Positions 42,001 through 49,242 of a stretch of 64,000 bases of DNA are shown here, piece after piece (the stretch's first letter is position 1; each line of letters begins with the position of its first letter). A program made the position numbers and the translations under genes. Origin of the DNA: G963674665 sp964609625 (lineage in GTDB: Bacteria > Desulfobacterota > Desulfovibrionia > Desulfovibrionales > Desulfovibrionaceae); the NCBI GenBank assembly GCA_964609625.1, contig CAZSRS010000011.1:36063-100062 (forward strand). The letters run 5' to 3'. The notes below the pieces were generated by a model. The model was given only the letters and a program-made list of their open reading frames with translations, was not told where the DNA came from and ran no database searches.

Positions 42001-43806
42001 CCTCTCGGGGTCGATGTCCGTGCTCAGGGTCTCGGTGATGGACCACCCCATGAGCGGCGCCATGGCTGCGTCCACCTTCCGGATGGTCGCGGCGAAGGTC
42101 GTGTTGGCACCGAGAAGCACCTTGCCCATGCCCGGCCACTGGCAGCCGTTGCCGGAAAAGGCGAAAGCCGTCTTGCCCCCGGAAAGAACAGCCTCGCCAA
42201 CCGCGAGGCCCATGGGGCCGGCCGTGTTCTTGGGAGCCTCACGCTCTTCGGAAAAATCACGCAATGCCGCGGCCATGGCCATGGGGCTCTTACCGTTGAT
42301 CACAAGACGCATGCGCAATTGCTCTCGGCACAAGGCGGCGCAGGCAGCCAGATTGGCGTATTCCGAGTCGCCCAGGGAAGCGATGCGTTCAGCATAGGCG
42401 GCGGCCAATCCCAACAGGGCCGGGCGGCTCTTGGCCGCAAGGAACAGCGGAGGGAGTCCTCCGGGAGCTGTACCGGAACCCGAATGCAGTTCCGGAATGC
42501 GTGGCGCCGTTGCGGGCTGCACGTACTCCCGCACCAGGACGTGGGCATTGGCACCGCCGAAGCCGAAGGAATTGACACCCACCAGCCGTGGCCCCGGAAC
42601 CTGGGGGTAGGGGACGATCGTGGTCACCGGGTTGATGTGCAACTCTTCGAGGTCGATGTCCTCGTGCGGCTTCTCCAGGTGCAGGTTGGGTGGAATGGTC
42701 TTGTGTTGCAGCACCAGCAGGGCCTTGAGCAGTCCGGCCATGCCCGAGGCAGGCTCGAGGTGGCCGATGACGCTCTTGGCCGAGCCCACGATGAGCGGGT
42801 CGCCGTGCTTTTTCATGGCGCCCAGGACCTTGCCGATGGCCCGTGCCTCCACGGGATCGCCAGCGGCTGTCCCAGTACCGTGGGCTTCGAAATAGCCCAT
42901 GGAGTCGATATCGATGTCCCCGGAGGCGTAGATCGAGCGCAGCAGGGCAATCTGCGCCTCCTCGCTGGGAAAGGGCAGGGCCTCCGAGCGGCCGTCGGTG
43001 TTCACACCCGTGCAGGGGATGACACCGTAGACACAGTCGCCGTCGTTCACCGCGTCTTCCAGCCGCTTGAGCAGCACCAAGGCGCCGCCCTCGGCGCGCA
43101 CGTAGCCGTCGCCGTTCTGGTCAAAGACCTTGCAGAGCCCGGCCTGGGACAGCATGTTGGCCTTGGAGAAACCCACGAAGGAGTAGGGGCTGAACAGAGC
43201 GTTGACGCCCCCCGCGATGGCATAGTCGCCCTCGGCGTTGCGCAGATAGTTGCATGCCTGGTGCATGGCCACGAGAGACGAGGAGCAGGCCGTGTCGATG
43301 GTCATGCTGGGGCCGCGGAAGTTGTAGACGAAAGACAATCTGTTGGCGATGATGCTCAGGGAGTTCCCGGTCATGGAGTACGGGTTCATGAGCCAGGGAT
43401 CGTCACTGTGTGCGAAACTGGCGTCCAGGGCACTGGCCCCGACGTAAACCGCGGCATTGCATCCTTCCAGTCGCGAGGGAGGAATGTTGGCATGCTCCAG
43501 CATTTCCCAGGCAAGCTCCAGCAGGAGCCGCTGCTGCGGGTCCATGAACTCGGCTTCCTTCCTGGAAATGCCGAAGAATTCATGGTCAAAGAAATCGAGC
43601 GTTTCCACCACTCCCGCAGCCAGGGTACAGCTCCTTCCCGCGGCTGATCGCAATGGATGGAGAAACCTTTCCCTTGCCCAACGCGATTCGGGAATCTGAG
43701 AGATGACGTCTTTTCCAGAAACAAGAACCCGCCAGTAGTCGCCGAGGGAACAAACTTTCCCGGGAAAACGACATGCAACGCCGATTATTGCAATTTCGCA
43801 GTTCAC
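36091..43806 (-). CDS. Iterative reducing type I polyketide synthase, KS-AT-DH-MT-ER-KR-ACP
   Basis: 2571 residues. KS ~1-425 with Cys174 (DTACSSS), His309 (EAHGTG) and His349 (GHLEPAS). AT ~545-850 with Ser638 in GHSVG. DH ~905-1180 with His938 (DHVIFGEILCP) and Asp1102 (HPCLIDGS). SAM methyltransferase ~1385-1575 with EVGTGGGG at 1405-1412. A non-catalytic reductase-like region ~1590-1830. ER ~1843-2155 with GAAGGVGLAA. KR ~2172-2400 with GGLGGFG and Tyr2319/Asn2323. ACP ~2440-2525 with Ser2481 in GMDSLM. No thioesterase. All catalytic residues look intact, so it should make a fully reduced, possibly C-methylated chain. GTG start at 43806 with a distant AAGGAT; the stop overlaps the AONS gene (ATGA). 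Counterparts by context: RkpA, WcbR. Confidence 0.93.
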   Translation of the reverse strand: MNCEIAIIGVACRFPGKVCSLGDYWRVLVSGKDVISQIPESRWARERFLHPLRSAAGRSCTLAAGVVETLDFFDHEFFGISRKEAEFMDPQQRLLLELAWEMLEHANIPPSRLEGCNAAVYVGASALDASFAHSDDPWLMNPYSMTGNSLSIIANRLSFVYNFRGPSMTIDTACSSSLVAMHQACNYLRNAEGDYAIAGGVNALFSPYSFVGFSKANMLSQAGLCKVFDQNGDGYVRAEGGALVLLKRLEDAVNDGDCVYGVIPCTGVNTDGRSEALPFPSEEAQIALLRSIYASGDIDIDSMGYFEAHGTGTAAGDPVEARAIGKVLGAMKKHGDPLIVGSAKSVIGHLEPASGMAGLLKALLVLQHKTIPPNLHLEKPHEDIDLEELHINPVTTIVPYPQVPGPRLVGVNSFGFGGANAHVLVREYVQPATAPRIPELHSGSGTAPGGLPPLFLAAKSRPALLGLAAAYAERIASLGDSEYANLAACAALCREQLRMRLVINGKSPMAMAAALRDFSEEREAPKNTAGPMGLAVGEAVLSGGKTAFAFSGNGCQWPGMGKVLLGANTTFAATIRKVDAAMAPLMGWSITETLSTDIDPERLRLTEVVQPLIFAVQVALVDALREKGVVPDVVFGHSVGEVSAAYACGALTLEQACQVMFHRSTMQARSRGMGRMAAVQLRRDQALELPEVASGELEIGAVNSPAYVTLTGDEEALKALRARLKPLRVVFRMLDLDYPFHSKHMEGFKQDLLQNLKGLQPSKGKAVFVSALAGEATDGGGLDAAYWWRNIRETVDFEAATNTALDLGVQHFMEIGPHNVLGHFISASIKERGAKAQYLASLKKEIAEDVAFEKAWQTACVTGWPVELQRFFPKTWHKVDLPSYAWNKVDLTIKPTSKCLGLVKRRYTHPLLGFRKDGDLYVWENSLDTLTQEFLADHVIFGEILCPAAAFLEIALAAAYDVYDREMQELTQVAFVRPLVLQQSPARDVRFVFSAEDGSFKFESRKIMSHDSWTIHMVGRIPAVTDAAFHSPRINFKAPDSFGDPMDVDELYTDADNVGLNFRRSFRPMREAWARGRQVLARLELHEVAEIDGMVLHPCLIDGSFHTMLAVLPHILKSKVESAYLPTWVQRMRVLKPGRVAYALATVERQTVKSIVASFDLFDENGTILARLEQCRFKQMDSQQGQLNKQRVFSVKVEPVNHPRNLSPVEFPTPADIRAVMEPALEEMVELLSRDTYYNELKPLCQAALLSHAHTMMRHFIKSDNPFTLDDLLKRGGIREELAPYVSYILRLLVSRELAECKDGVYTLGKECSFPPAVELWRTIVSDYPAYLAEAVVLGRLGLHLLSILQGKCEVEDILPISPGGIVDNFNSISPAARFQNAAILKLVRVLFKALPPGRQMRIIEVGTGGGGLLKSLLPGLPKERFEYLATDADPSVVEQLKASMDVGKSISFEQLDIETVDVVQSGKSGCFDIVLAGHALHEVPDVRQAARNALHLLSPGGVLVLLERRPDPLIDFFLGLRPWWWSLSPRADQPVSRLMTPDMWNKPLAEAGFEDIDVLMEPCGDLPESFIIVARRPLTDTVERTQEDQDAGESVWVLLEDGAPGESARALGEMLASRLSAGGVTVRRVRSAAPGQARVISDAVDATLTVDHQDVDSWDEVLTHLIAAHKAPLKFVHLMGFDTEQTPEPQRLDRLQNQGCVSAAMLGKAWDRTRPAAELWLLCGGALEHCGKGSRPAPSQGALWGMGRVMMNELPGLTPRLVDIHCETPDGVLLDALVRELTCPTQEREVLLSNGQRFCPRFYPTDKVQIEEEVSTEHVSRIALTFDTPGKLERLYWMQLPDRLPGPGEVEIRTKATGLNFRDVMYTLGMLPEEALEDGHSGPTIGLECSGEVVAVGDGVADVQVGDEVICMAGGCFDSHVIVKADSLLQKPSNLGFEEAATIPTTFFTAYYALKHLADLQPGERVLIHGAAGGVGLAAIQVAWHLGAEVFATAGSEEKRDFLMLLGLKNVLNSRSVSFVDEVRRLTNGEGVDVVLNSLSGEMLFKSLSLLRPMGRFLELGKRDFFGNTPLRLRPFRKNITFFGIDVDQLMVVRPQLAHKLLREIMNLFEEGVFKPLVHSVYPRPSAVEAFRAMQHSTHIGKLVVSFDNSRYGVLKLPQFTLQRTLDPAGSYLITGGLGGFGLATARRLCANGARNLMLLSRSGAAKPEQQKGVAQLEEQGVRVKVLKADVSDPKALDGALREALAELPPLRGIVHSAGVIDDGILVNMTPERITKVLRAKALGAWNLHLATLDQPLEFFILYSSATTVLGNPGQANYVAANTMLESLANYRRSLGLPVLAVGWGPIVDTGMLVSNAKALDSLKKMLGVAELTSKQALDFLDKVPEVHGSNLFLFNLSWHKVRLLPFASSPMFNLIDELGKERGGVETTGDPMKLVRDLPRDEAIEALVGSVTEQISNMLRIPSSKLDPDMAVVELGMDSLMAVELGLMLEEHYGVKVTAFSLGEGATIRSLAERIYTSLLSGGDEEGGVVSGEEIYESMKGKHGMKITKEQAEEIAKSIDNPSRDSLIQ

Positions 43807-44205
43807 TAGTACTATATTATCCTTAGTTTACGAAGAAAGCGGCATCTTCATTTGCGTGCTGCCAAGGTTGAAGGCCTTGGGACGAAACAAACCCTTACTG
43901 CCCGGCGTTGAAGACAAGCGCGGTTGCGAGCCCCCCACAATCAGGTCTCCGAAAGGAAATGAATGGCGGAAAAGCAAGGTTCCGGGAGAACGACGCGCGG
44001 ATTCATAACCAATCCCCGAGCATTTGTCCATTGGTGGAAATATGCTGGGCAGACAGGGAAAAAAGCCTGTTTCGCCCCCCTTCTCTTGAAAAAAACCGCA
44101 AGCCTGCAGCCGGTTCGCCTGCCTGCCGGTCTGATCGTACCACACCGACATCAGCTGGTAAGAACAGTGACCAACCCGCCCATTTTCGTACAAAGAAAAG
44201 TCAAA
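43807..44205 (-). other. ~390-nt untranslated leader of the capsule operon
   Basis: Between the strong promoter at 44206-44234 and the PKS start there is no supported gene. On the minus strand it contains two T-tracts: a run of Ts just after 'GCGG' near 44090, and ACAGG-CTTTTTTC-CCTGT near 44055-44073, a weak hairpin. There is also a CCAAGG/CCTTGG stem (43862-43880). I found no ops/JUMPstart (GGCGGTAG) element. Leader-based control is possible but not shown. Confidence 0.4.
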
Positions 44206-44234
44206 ATTGTAGGCAGGTCGCCAATACCTGTCAA
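44206..44234 (-). promoter_or_regulatory. Strong sigma70 promoter of the capsule operon
   Basis: On the minus strand: perfect TTGACA (44234-44229), exactly 17 nt, TACAAT (44211-44206). It is the best promoter-like sequence in the window. Transcription would start near 44199 and run into the PKS gene. Confidence 0.7.
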
Positions 44235-44343
44235 GCTGCATTTTGCCGTATGTTCGCCATGCGGTTCATGGAGGAAGGTCGGGGCAGATGCCGGTTGTCA
44301 AACACCCGCCCCAATCTCGAATTCCAATGGGTTGGCAACGTGC

Positions 44344-44553
44344 TTACCGGGGCGCCCAATGGCCTGGAATGAATCTCCCGTCGGGTGCGTAATGGGACGG
44401 TACCCAGCGGCTTCCAGGAGGCGGGGGTGGAGGCGGGCCGTATCCTGGTGGAGGGGGCGGAGGCGGATATACATAACAACCTCCCAAAAACACCGCCAGC
44501 GCTGTGGCCAAGGCGAGGGCAACGGCAAGCTTCTTCACGTTGATCAGCATCAT
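44344..44553 (-). CDS. Small proline-rich lipoprotein
   Basis: A 69-residue lipoprotein. MMLINVKKLAVALALATALAVFLGGC is a signal peptide with lipobox LGGC. The mature part (about 43 residues) has two runs of seven prolines separated by GYG, then 'SRWVPSHYAPDGRFIPGHW', two short W/H-P repeats like those of YXWGXW-type envelope proteins. GGAGG precedes the paired ATG codons; the second ATG (44550) has the better spacing. It lies 110 bp upstream of the capsule operon promoter on the same strand. Function unknown; perhaps a cell-wall- or exopolysaccharide-associated surface lipoprotein. Confidence 0.7.
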   Translation of the reverse strand: MMLINVKKLAVALALATALAVFLGGCYVYPPPPPPPGYGPPPPPPPGSRWVPSHYAPDGRFIPGHWAPR

Positions 44554-44810
44554 TACCTCCAGACAGAGATTATCGACAACCAGCGCGGGGCACCTCTTCG
44601 AGGCAACGGGTATTGGAAGCGCTCGCCACCCACCAAACCACGGAAACTTTATTTGGAAAGGACCTGCAAGACTTCCGCTCCTCTCCAGGCCTGTGTCGCG
44701 GGAGGATGCTATCGCCTCCGTCCCTGGCCTGGGAAGGGGTGCCTGGAGTCAATGATATCACCGCGAACGTATCAGTCAAGATCACTCTCTCCCCGGCGAT
44801 ACGCGCATAT

Positions 44811-45143
44811 TCACTGTTCCGTCTCTTCATAGATGAAGAACTCATGCAGTTGCACCAGGCGGAGTACCTTCTCCACCTGTTCCGCCACGCTGCGCAAGCG
44901 CAGGGCCTTGCCCGACTCTTCGGCCTGACGCTTTGAATATATGAGGAAGTTTATTCCCGTGGTGTTCATGAACGTGACCTCCGAGAGGTCGAGTATCACC
45001 GTACGCAACGAGGTGTCTTCCATGAGAAGCTGCATTTCCCGTCGCAGTCCGCTCATGAGTTCACTCCCTGTCTCCCCCTTGAGGGCGCAGACCAGGACAT
45101 CCCCAGTGCGTTGTAGTGTAACGGAGTCTGATACGCGGGGCAT
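44811..45143 (-). CDS. STAS-domain anti-sigma-factor antagonist
   Basis: A 110-residue single-domain STAS protein. 'VLVCALKGETGSEL', 'LRTVILDLSEVTFMNTTGINFLIYSKRQAEESGKALRL' and 'VEKVLRLVQLHEFF' follow the SpoIIAA/RsbV pattern. The usual phosphorylated Ser is replaced by Thr in 'MNTTGIN', which is acceptable for kinase control. AGGAGG lies 7 nt before the ATG at 45143, an excellent start. No kinase, phosphatase or sigma gene is adjacent, so its partner must be encoded elsewhere. Confidence 0.88.
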   Translation of the reverse strand: MPRVSDSVTLQRTGDVLVCALKGETGSELMSGLRREMQLLMEDTSLRTVILDLSEVTFMNTTGINFLIYSKRQAEESGKALRLRSVAEQVEKVLRLVQLHEFFIYEETEQ

Positions 45144-45977
45144 CCCGCCACCTCCTGAAATGTGCGTTGCTGCGAATTCCTTGTTCTCGGGTGAACCGCC
45201 GCTTTCAACATGGCATGGTATATCCTCGCCGCGGTCATGGCAACAAGTACAAATGTTCGTACACCGCGATTCCCGTGAAATGACGGGATAAGCGCATCCG
45301 TCGAGACAGTCTCCGGCAAGGAGAGGCCATCTCTTGTACTCCCGACAACACCGCGCCAAGGTGCGATCATGCTGCTCTTCGCACAAATCACGTTATCGAG
45401 AACGAGCTGGGCACGGACAAGGCCGGTCCGATCATCCAGACCTGGAGATCGAGAAGGAACGCGTGAAAGCCACCGTGGTGCATGCGCTGGCAACCAAGCT
45501 CGGGGCCATGGAGGTCACGCGCACCCCACGCATGGGCGCCATGCCGGCCGTGGTTCTGTCCGTGGTCGCCGCGCTCGAGGTTCCATGACACTCCCCAACC
45601 ATCAATCGACATAACCTGCTTGCGTTGATACGTGAAGTGTCCGCATCGGCACGGACACACCCTTTGCACGATGCCTCCGGTACAGACCGAAACCAGCGGA
45701 GCCTACGAGCACGTTCGCGGAATAGCGTGGAGCGTGGGGAACTTCCCGTTGTGCCAGGGCAATTACTGCTCCCGAATCTAGACATTGGCTTGCCCGTGGC
45801 TTTCTGCTAGGGTGCTCCCGCAAAACACCTGCATCGGTCTTTCCCGACGCCGCACCTTCGAAACACGACACCGCGACGGCATGCAGGGCGCGACAATGAC
45901 TGCTCACTGGAATGGGGAACCTGGATTATTCATCAATCTTGCAGAACAATCCCTCCGGAGACCAAGCAGGGGAGCGC
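45144..45977. other. 834-bp gap without a supported gene
   Basis: No start-to-stop frame here is convincing. The stretch 45454-45588 on the plus strand has coding-like composition, ending '...VTRTPRMGAMPAVVLSVV' and a TGA, but has no start or recognised family. It could be the 3' remnant of a decayed gene. A perfect 7-bp hairpin, GTGTCCG/CGGACAC, is at 45637-45658. Confidence 0.4.
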
Positions 45978-48900
45978 ATGCAGCTATTCAAAGCCGATCT
46001 GCACATCCATTCCCGGTATTCACGCGCCACGAGCAAGGGACTGAATCCCCGTCTCCTGGCTGTCTGGGCCAGGATCAAGGGGCTCGATGTCCTGGGCACG
46101 GGCGACTTCACACACCCCGGCTGGTTGGAGGAACTCGAGCAGGAGCTGACGCTGGACTCCCGCAGCGGCCTGTACACTCTCAAGCAGCAGCCCAGGCTCG
46201 ACCGCGAGGTGGACTGGCTCTCCGGTTTCACGATCACGGGCAAGACCCTGTTCATGCTCCAGGGAGAGATCAGCTCCATCTATAAACGCGGGGGCAAGGT
46301 CCGCAAGGTCCACAACCTCGTGTACATGCCCAGCCTGGAAAAGGCCCGGCAGTTCAACGCCCGGCTGGCCAAAGTCGGCAATCTGGCCTCGGACGGACGT
46401 CCCATCCTGGGACTGGATTCCCGCGACCTGCTGGAGATGGTCCTGGAGACCGATCCCCTGGCCTTTCTCATCCCGGCCCACATCTGGACTCCCTGGTTCT
46501 CCCTGTTCGGCTCCAAGTCCGGCTTCGACAGCATGGAGGAGTGCTTCGGCGACCTCAGCCGGCACATCTTCGCCTTGGAGACGGGGCTCTCCTCGGACCC
46601 CGAGATGAACTGGTGCATCAGCGCCCTGGACCGCTACCGATTGGTCTCCAATTCCGACGCGCACTCGGCCGAAAAACTCGGCCGCGAAGCCAACATCTTT
46701 ACCGGCGACGTCTCCTACGAGGGCATTTTTCGCGCACTACGGGGCGAGGCCCTGGGCCACAAATTCTTGGGAACCATCGAATTCTTCCCCGAAGAGGGCA
46801 AGTACCACCTGGACGGGCATAGGAAATGCGGCGTGGTGCTCGAGCCCCAGGAGTCCTTGGCCCGCCGGAACATCTGCCCGATCTGCGGCAAGGCCCTGAC
46901 CCTCGGCGTGCTGCACCGCGTGCTCTCCCTGGCCGACCGGGATACCCCCGTACAACCACCGGGGCAGCCCGGCTTCACCTCCCTGGCACCCCTCACGGAT
47001 CTGGTCTCGGAGATCGTGGACGCCGGCGCCGGCACCAAGAAGGTGCGCGAGTTCTACGCCAAGTGTATCACACGACTGGGTTCAGAGTTGGACATCCTCC
47101 TGGACGCGCCCCTGGAAGACCTGGCCCGCGTCTCCCCCCTGCTGGCCGAAGGCGTGAGCCGTATGCGCCGTGGTGAGGTGCTGCGCACTCCGGGTTATGA
47201 CGGTGAGTTCGGCGTGATCCACATGTTCAGCGAGCGGGAGCGCAAGGAATTCCAGAAAGGGAAAAGCCTGGCCGGCGTTGATATCACCCCCTCCCGCAAG
47301 AAAAAAGCACCCCGGACCTCCGAACTCGCTCCATCGTCCGTGCCTCTGCCGGCCGCAACGCCGGAGGAAAAGGCCCCGCGCGCGCAGGCTCTCAACCCCG
47401 AACAGCTCGCGGCCGTCGGCGCGGGTCCCGGTCCGGTGCTGGTCAAGGCCGGGCCTGGCACCGGCAAGACCCACACCCTGGTCAGCCGCATCGTCTGGCT
47501 GATGGAGCAGGGTGTGAACCCCAGGCACATCCTGGCCCTGACCTTCACCCGCCGCGCGGCGAGGGAACTCGAGGAACGGTTGTTGCTCGGCCTTGGCGAG
47601 CGTTACGGTGAGAATGTGGCCCTGCCCCGCGCGGATACGCTCCACGCCTTGGCCTTCGAGTACTGGTCCAAGGCCTATGAAGAGGTCCCCACCCTGCTCT
47701 CCGAGGAAAGCGCCAAACGCGCCTTCCGGGAAGCCAACTCGGACCTGCCCGCTGCCAAACTCGCCGCCGCCTGGAAACGCATCGCCCGCCGCAGGGAGCA
47801 GATGCAGCCCCTGGACTTTGACCAATCGGTCTTCCACAACTACGTCAAGCTCAAGGAATCCTGGAATCTCGCCGACTTCACCGACCTCCTCGACTTCTGG
47901 CTGGAGCAGATCCAGAGCGACATCTACGTGCGCCCCTACACCCATGTGTTGGTGGACGAGGTCCAGGACCTCTCGGCCCTGCAACTGGCCGTGGTCAAGG
48001 CCTTGCTGCCCCCGCCCCCGGAAGGGCAGAAAGACGGCGGTGGCGAGGGACTCTTCGCCATCGGCGACCCCAACCAGTCCATCTACGGTTTCCGTGGGGC
48101 CCTGACCGAGGTGGAGCAGCATCTCCGCCAGGCGTGGCCCCGGTTGGAAGTGGTGCCCTTGGCCCAGAACTACCGCTCGGTCCAGCCCGTGCTCGATCTC
48201 GCCTCCGCCCTGTTTTCCGAGACCCAGGACCCGCCGCGACTCACGGCCCTGAGTACGGCACAAGGTCTGCTGCACCTGTTCGAGGCGCCCACCGACAACA
48301 GCGAGGCCGCCTGGATCGCCGAGCGTGTCCGCTGGCTCATCGGCGGCGCCAGCCACTCCCTGGCCGACAGTCAGGACAAGGGAGGCATGGCCGATCTGCC
48401 GGAACTCAAGGCAGCCTTCAGCCCTGCCCAAGTGGCCGTGCTGGTCCGATTCCGCTCCCTGGTGCGCCCTCTGAAACGCGCGTTGGACCGTCTGGGACTG
48501 CCCTGTTCGGCTCCAGAGGAAGAAGCCTATTGGGTGGAGCCCAGGGTCCAGGCCATCCTCCAGGCAGCCGGCGCATTTCTCGGCATCTCGGCCGGGACCG
48601 CGGCCGCGGACGTCCCTTGCCCAGACAACATCCTGGCCAGGGGTCCTCTGTCCATCCAGGCCTATATGCAGGACATGCCTCCCTTTGATCGCCTGTTCTG
48701 GGAAGGGAGCGCCTTCCGCCAGCTGGTCAAGGCCTATGACGAGCATGGAGGCTGGCAGGGCCTGCTGAACCACGTCAGCCTGCAGACCCGTGCCGAGCAG
48801 GCGGGCCGACGCAGCGAGCACATCCGTATCATGACCCTGCACGCGGCCAAGGGCTTGGAGTTCGAGGCCGTGTTCCTCCCGGCACTGGAGGACGGCATCA

Positions 48901-49202
48901 TGCCCTATGCCGGGGCGGCCCTGCTCACCGGCAGCGGGGGGCGCAACGGCGACAGTGACAACGAGGATCCTGAACCCCAGGAGACCGACCTCGAAGAAGA
49001 ACGCCGACTCCTGTATGTGGGCATGACCCGCGCCAGGCAGGCCCTGTTCATGAGCTTTTCCAAACGCCGCACCCTTTACGGCCGGGAGCTGCGGTTATCG
49101 GCCTCGCGTTTTCTACGGCTGCTGCCCATGGAGCAAGTGCAGCGCTCCACATTGAAGGCGCACATCAGAACCAAGGGAGAACAGCTCAGCCTGCTGGATT
49201 GA
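45978..49202 (+). CDS. EndoQ (PHP-type endonuclease) fused to UvrD/Rep-family helicase
   Basis: A 1074-residue fusion. The N-terminal ~400 residues match EndoQ, a PHP-fold endonuclease nicking 5' of deaminated bases: FKADLHIHSRYSRATSK, 'VLGTGDFTHPGW', 'KVRKVHNLVYMPS', 'SDGRPILGLDSRDLLE', 'IPAHIWTPWFSLFGSKSGFDSMEE', 'SNSDAHS', plus a Cys cluster (KCGVVLEP, CPICGKAL). After a basic linker, residues ~480-1060 form an SF1 helicase: AGPGTGKT (I), VDEVQDL (II), GDPNQSIYGFRG (III), NYRSVQP (IV), TLHAAKGLEFE (V), LYVGMTRAR (VI). The start at 45978 matches EndoQ N-termini and has AGGGGAG just before it. Proposed role: nick at hypoxanthine/uracil, then unwind the damaged strand. Confidence 0.88.
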   Translation: MQLFKADLHIHSRYSRATSKGLNPRLLAVWARIKGLDVLGTGDFTHPGWLEELEQELTLDSRSGLYTLKQQPRLDREVDWLSGFTITGKTLFMLQGEISSIYKRGGKVRKVHNLVYMPSLEKARQFNARLAKVGNLASDGRPILGLDSRDLLEMVLETDPLAFLIPAHIWTPWFSLFGSKSGFDSMEECFGDLSRHIFALETGLSSDPEMNWCISALDRYRLVSNSDAHSAEKLGREANIFTGDVSYEGIFRALRGEALGHKFLGTIEFFPEEGKYHLDGHRKCGVVLEPQESLARRNICPICGKALTLGVLHRVLSLADRDTPVQPPGQPGFTSLAPLTDLVSEIVDAGAGTKKVREFYAKCITRLGSELDILLDAPLEDLARVSPLLAEGVSRMRRGEVLRTPGYDGEFGVIHMFSERERKEFQKGKSLAGVDITPSRKKKAPRTSELAPSSVPLPAATPEEKAPRAQALNPEQLAAVGAGPGPVLVKAGPGTGKTHTLVSRIVWLMEQGVNPRHILALTFTRRAARELEERLLLGLGERYGENVALPRADTLHALAFEYWSKAYEEVPTLLSEESAKRAFREANSDLPAAKLAAAWKRIARRREQMQPLDFDQSVFHNYVKLKESWNLADFTDLLDFWLEQIQSDIYVRPYTHVLVDEVQDLSALQLAVVKALLPPPPEGQKDGGGEGLFAIGDPNQSIYGFRGALTEVEQHLRQAWPRLEVVPLAQNYRSVQPVLDLASALFSETQDPPRLTALSTAQGLLHLFEAPTDNSEAAWIAERVRWLIGGASHSLADSQDKGGMADLPELKAAFSPAQVAVLVRFRSLVRPLKRALDRLGLPCSAPEEEAYWVEPRVQAILQAAGAFLGISAGTAAADVPCPDNILARGPLSIQAYMQDMPPFDRLFWEGSAFRQLVKAYDEHGGWQGLLNHVSLQTRAEQAGRRSEHIRIMTLHAAKGLEFEAVFLPALEDGIMPYAGAALLTGSGGRNGDSDNEDPEPQETDLEEERRLLYVGMTRARQALFMSFSKRRTLYGRELRLSASRFLRLLPMEQVQRSTLKAHIRTKGEQLSLLD

Positions 49203-49242
49203 GCCACGCGCACAGGCTGGCGCAACGCGCCGAGAGGAATCC

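Noticed and set aside
38044..43647. Plus-strand open frames of 600-700 codons opposite the PKS gene
   Set aside because: Antisense shadows of a PKS with all catalytic motifs intact on the minus strand.
43807..44205. ops/JUMPstart (GGCGGTAG) element for RfaH control
   Set aside because: Read on the minus strand, no copy or close variant was found in the leader.
43828..44241. 137-codon minus-strand frame before the PKS
   Set aside because: Its start lies upstream of the mapped-by-eye promoter, it has no ribosome site and no recognisable sequence; treated as leader.
45637..45658. tRNA or small RNA gene around the GTGTCCG/CGGACAC hairpin
   Set aside because: A single 7-bp stem only; no cloverleaf, promoter or terminator is visible.
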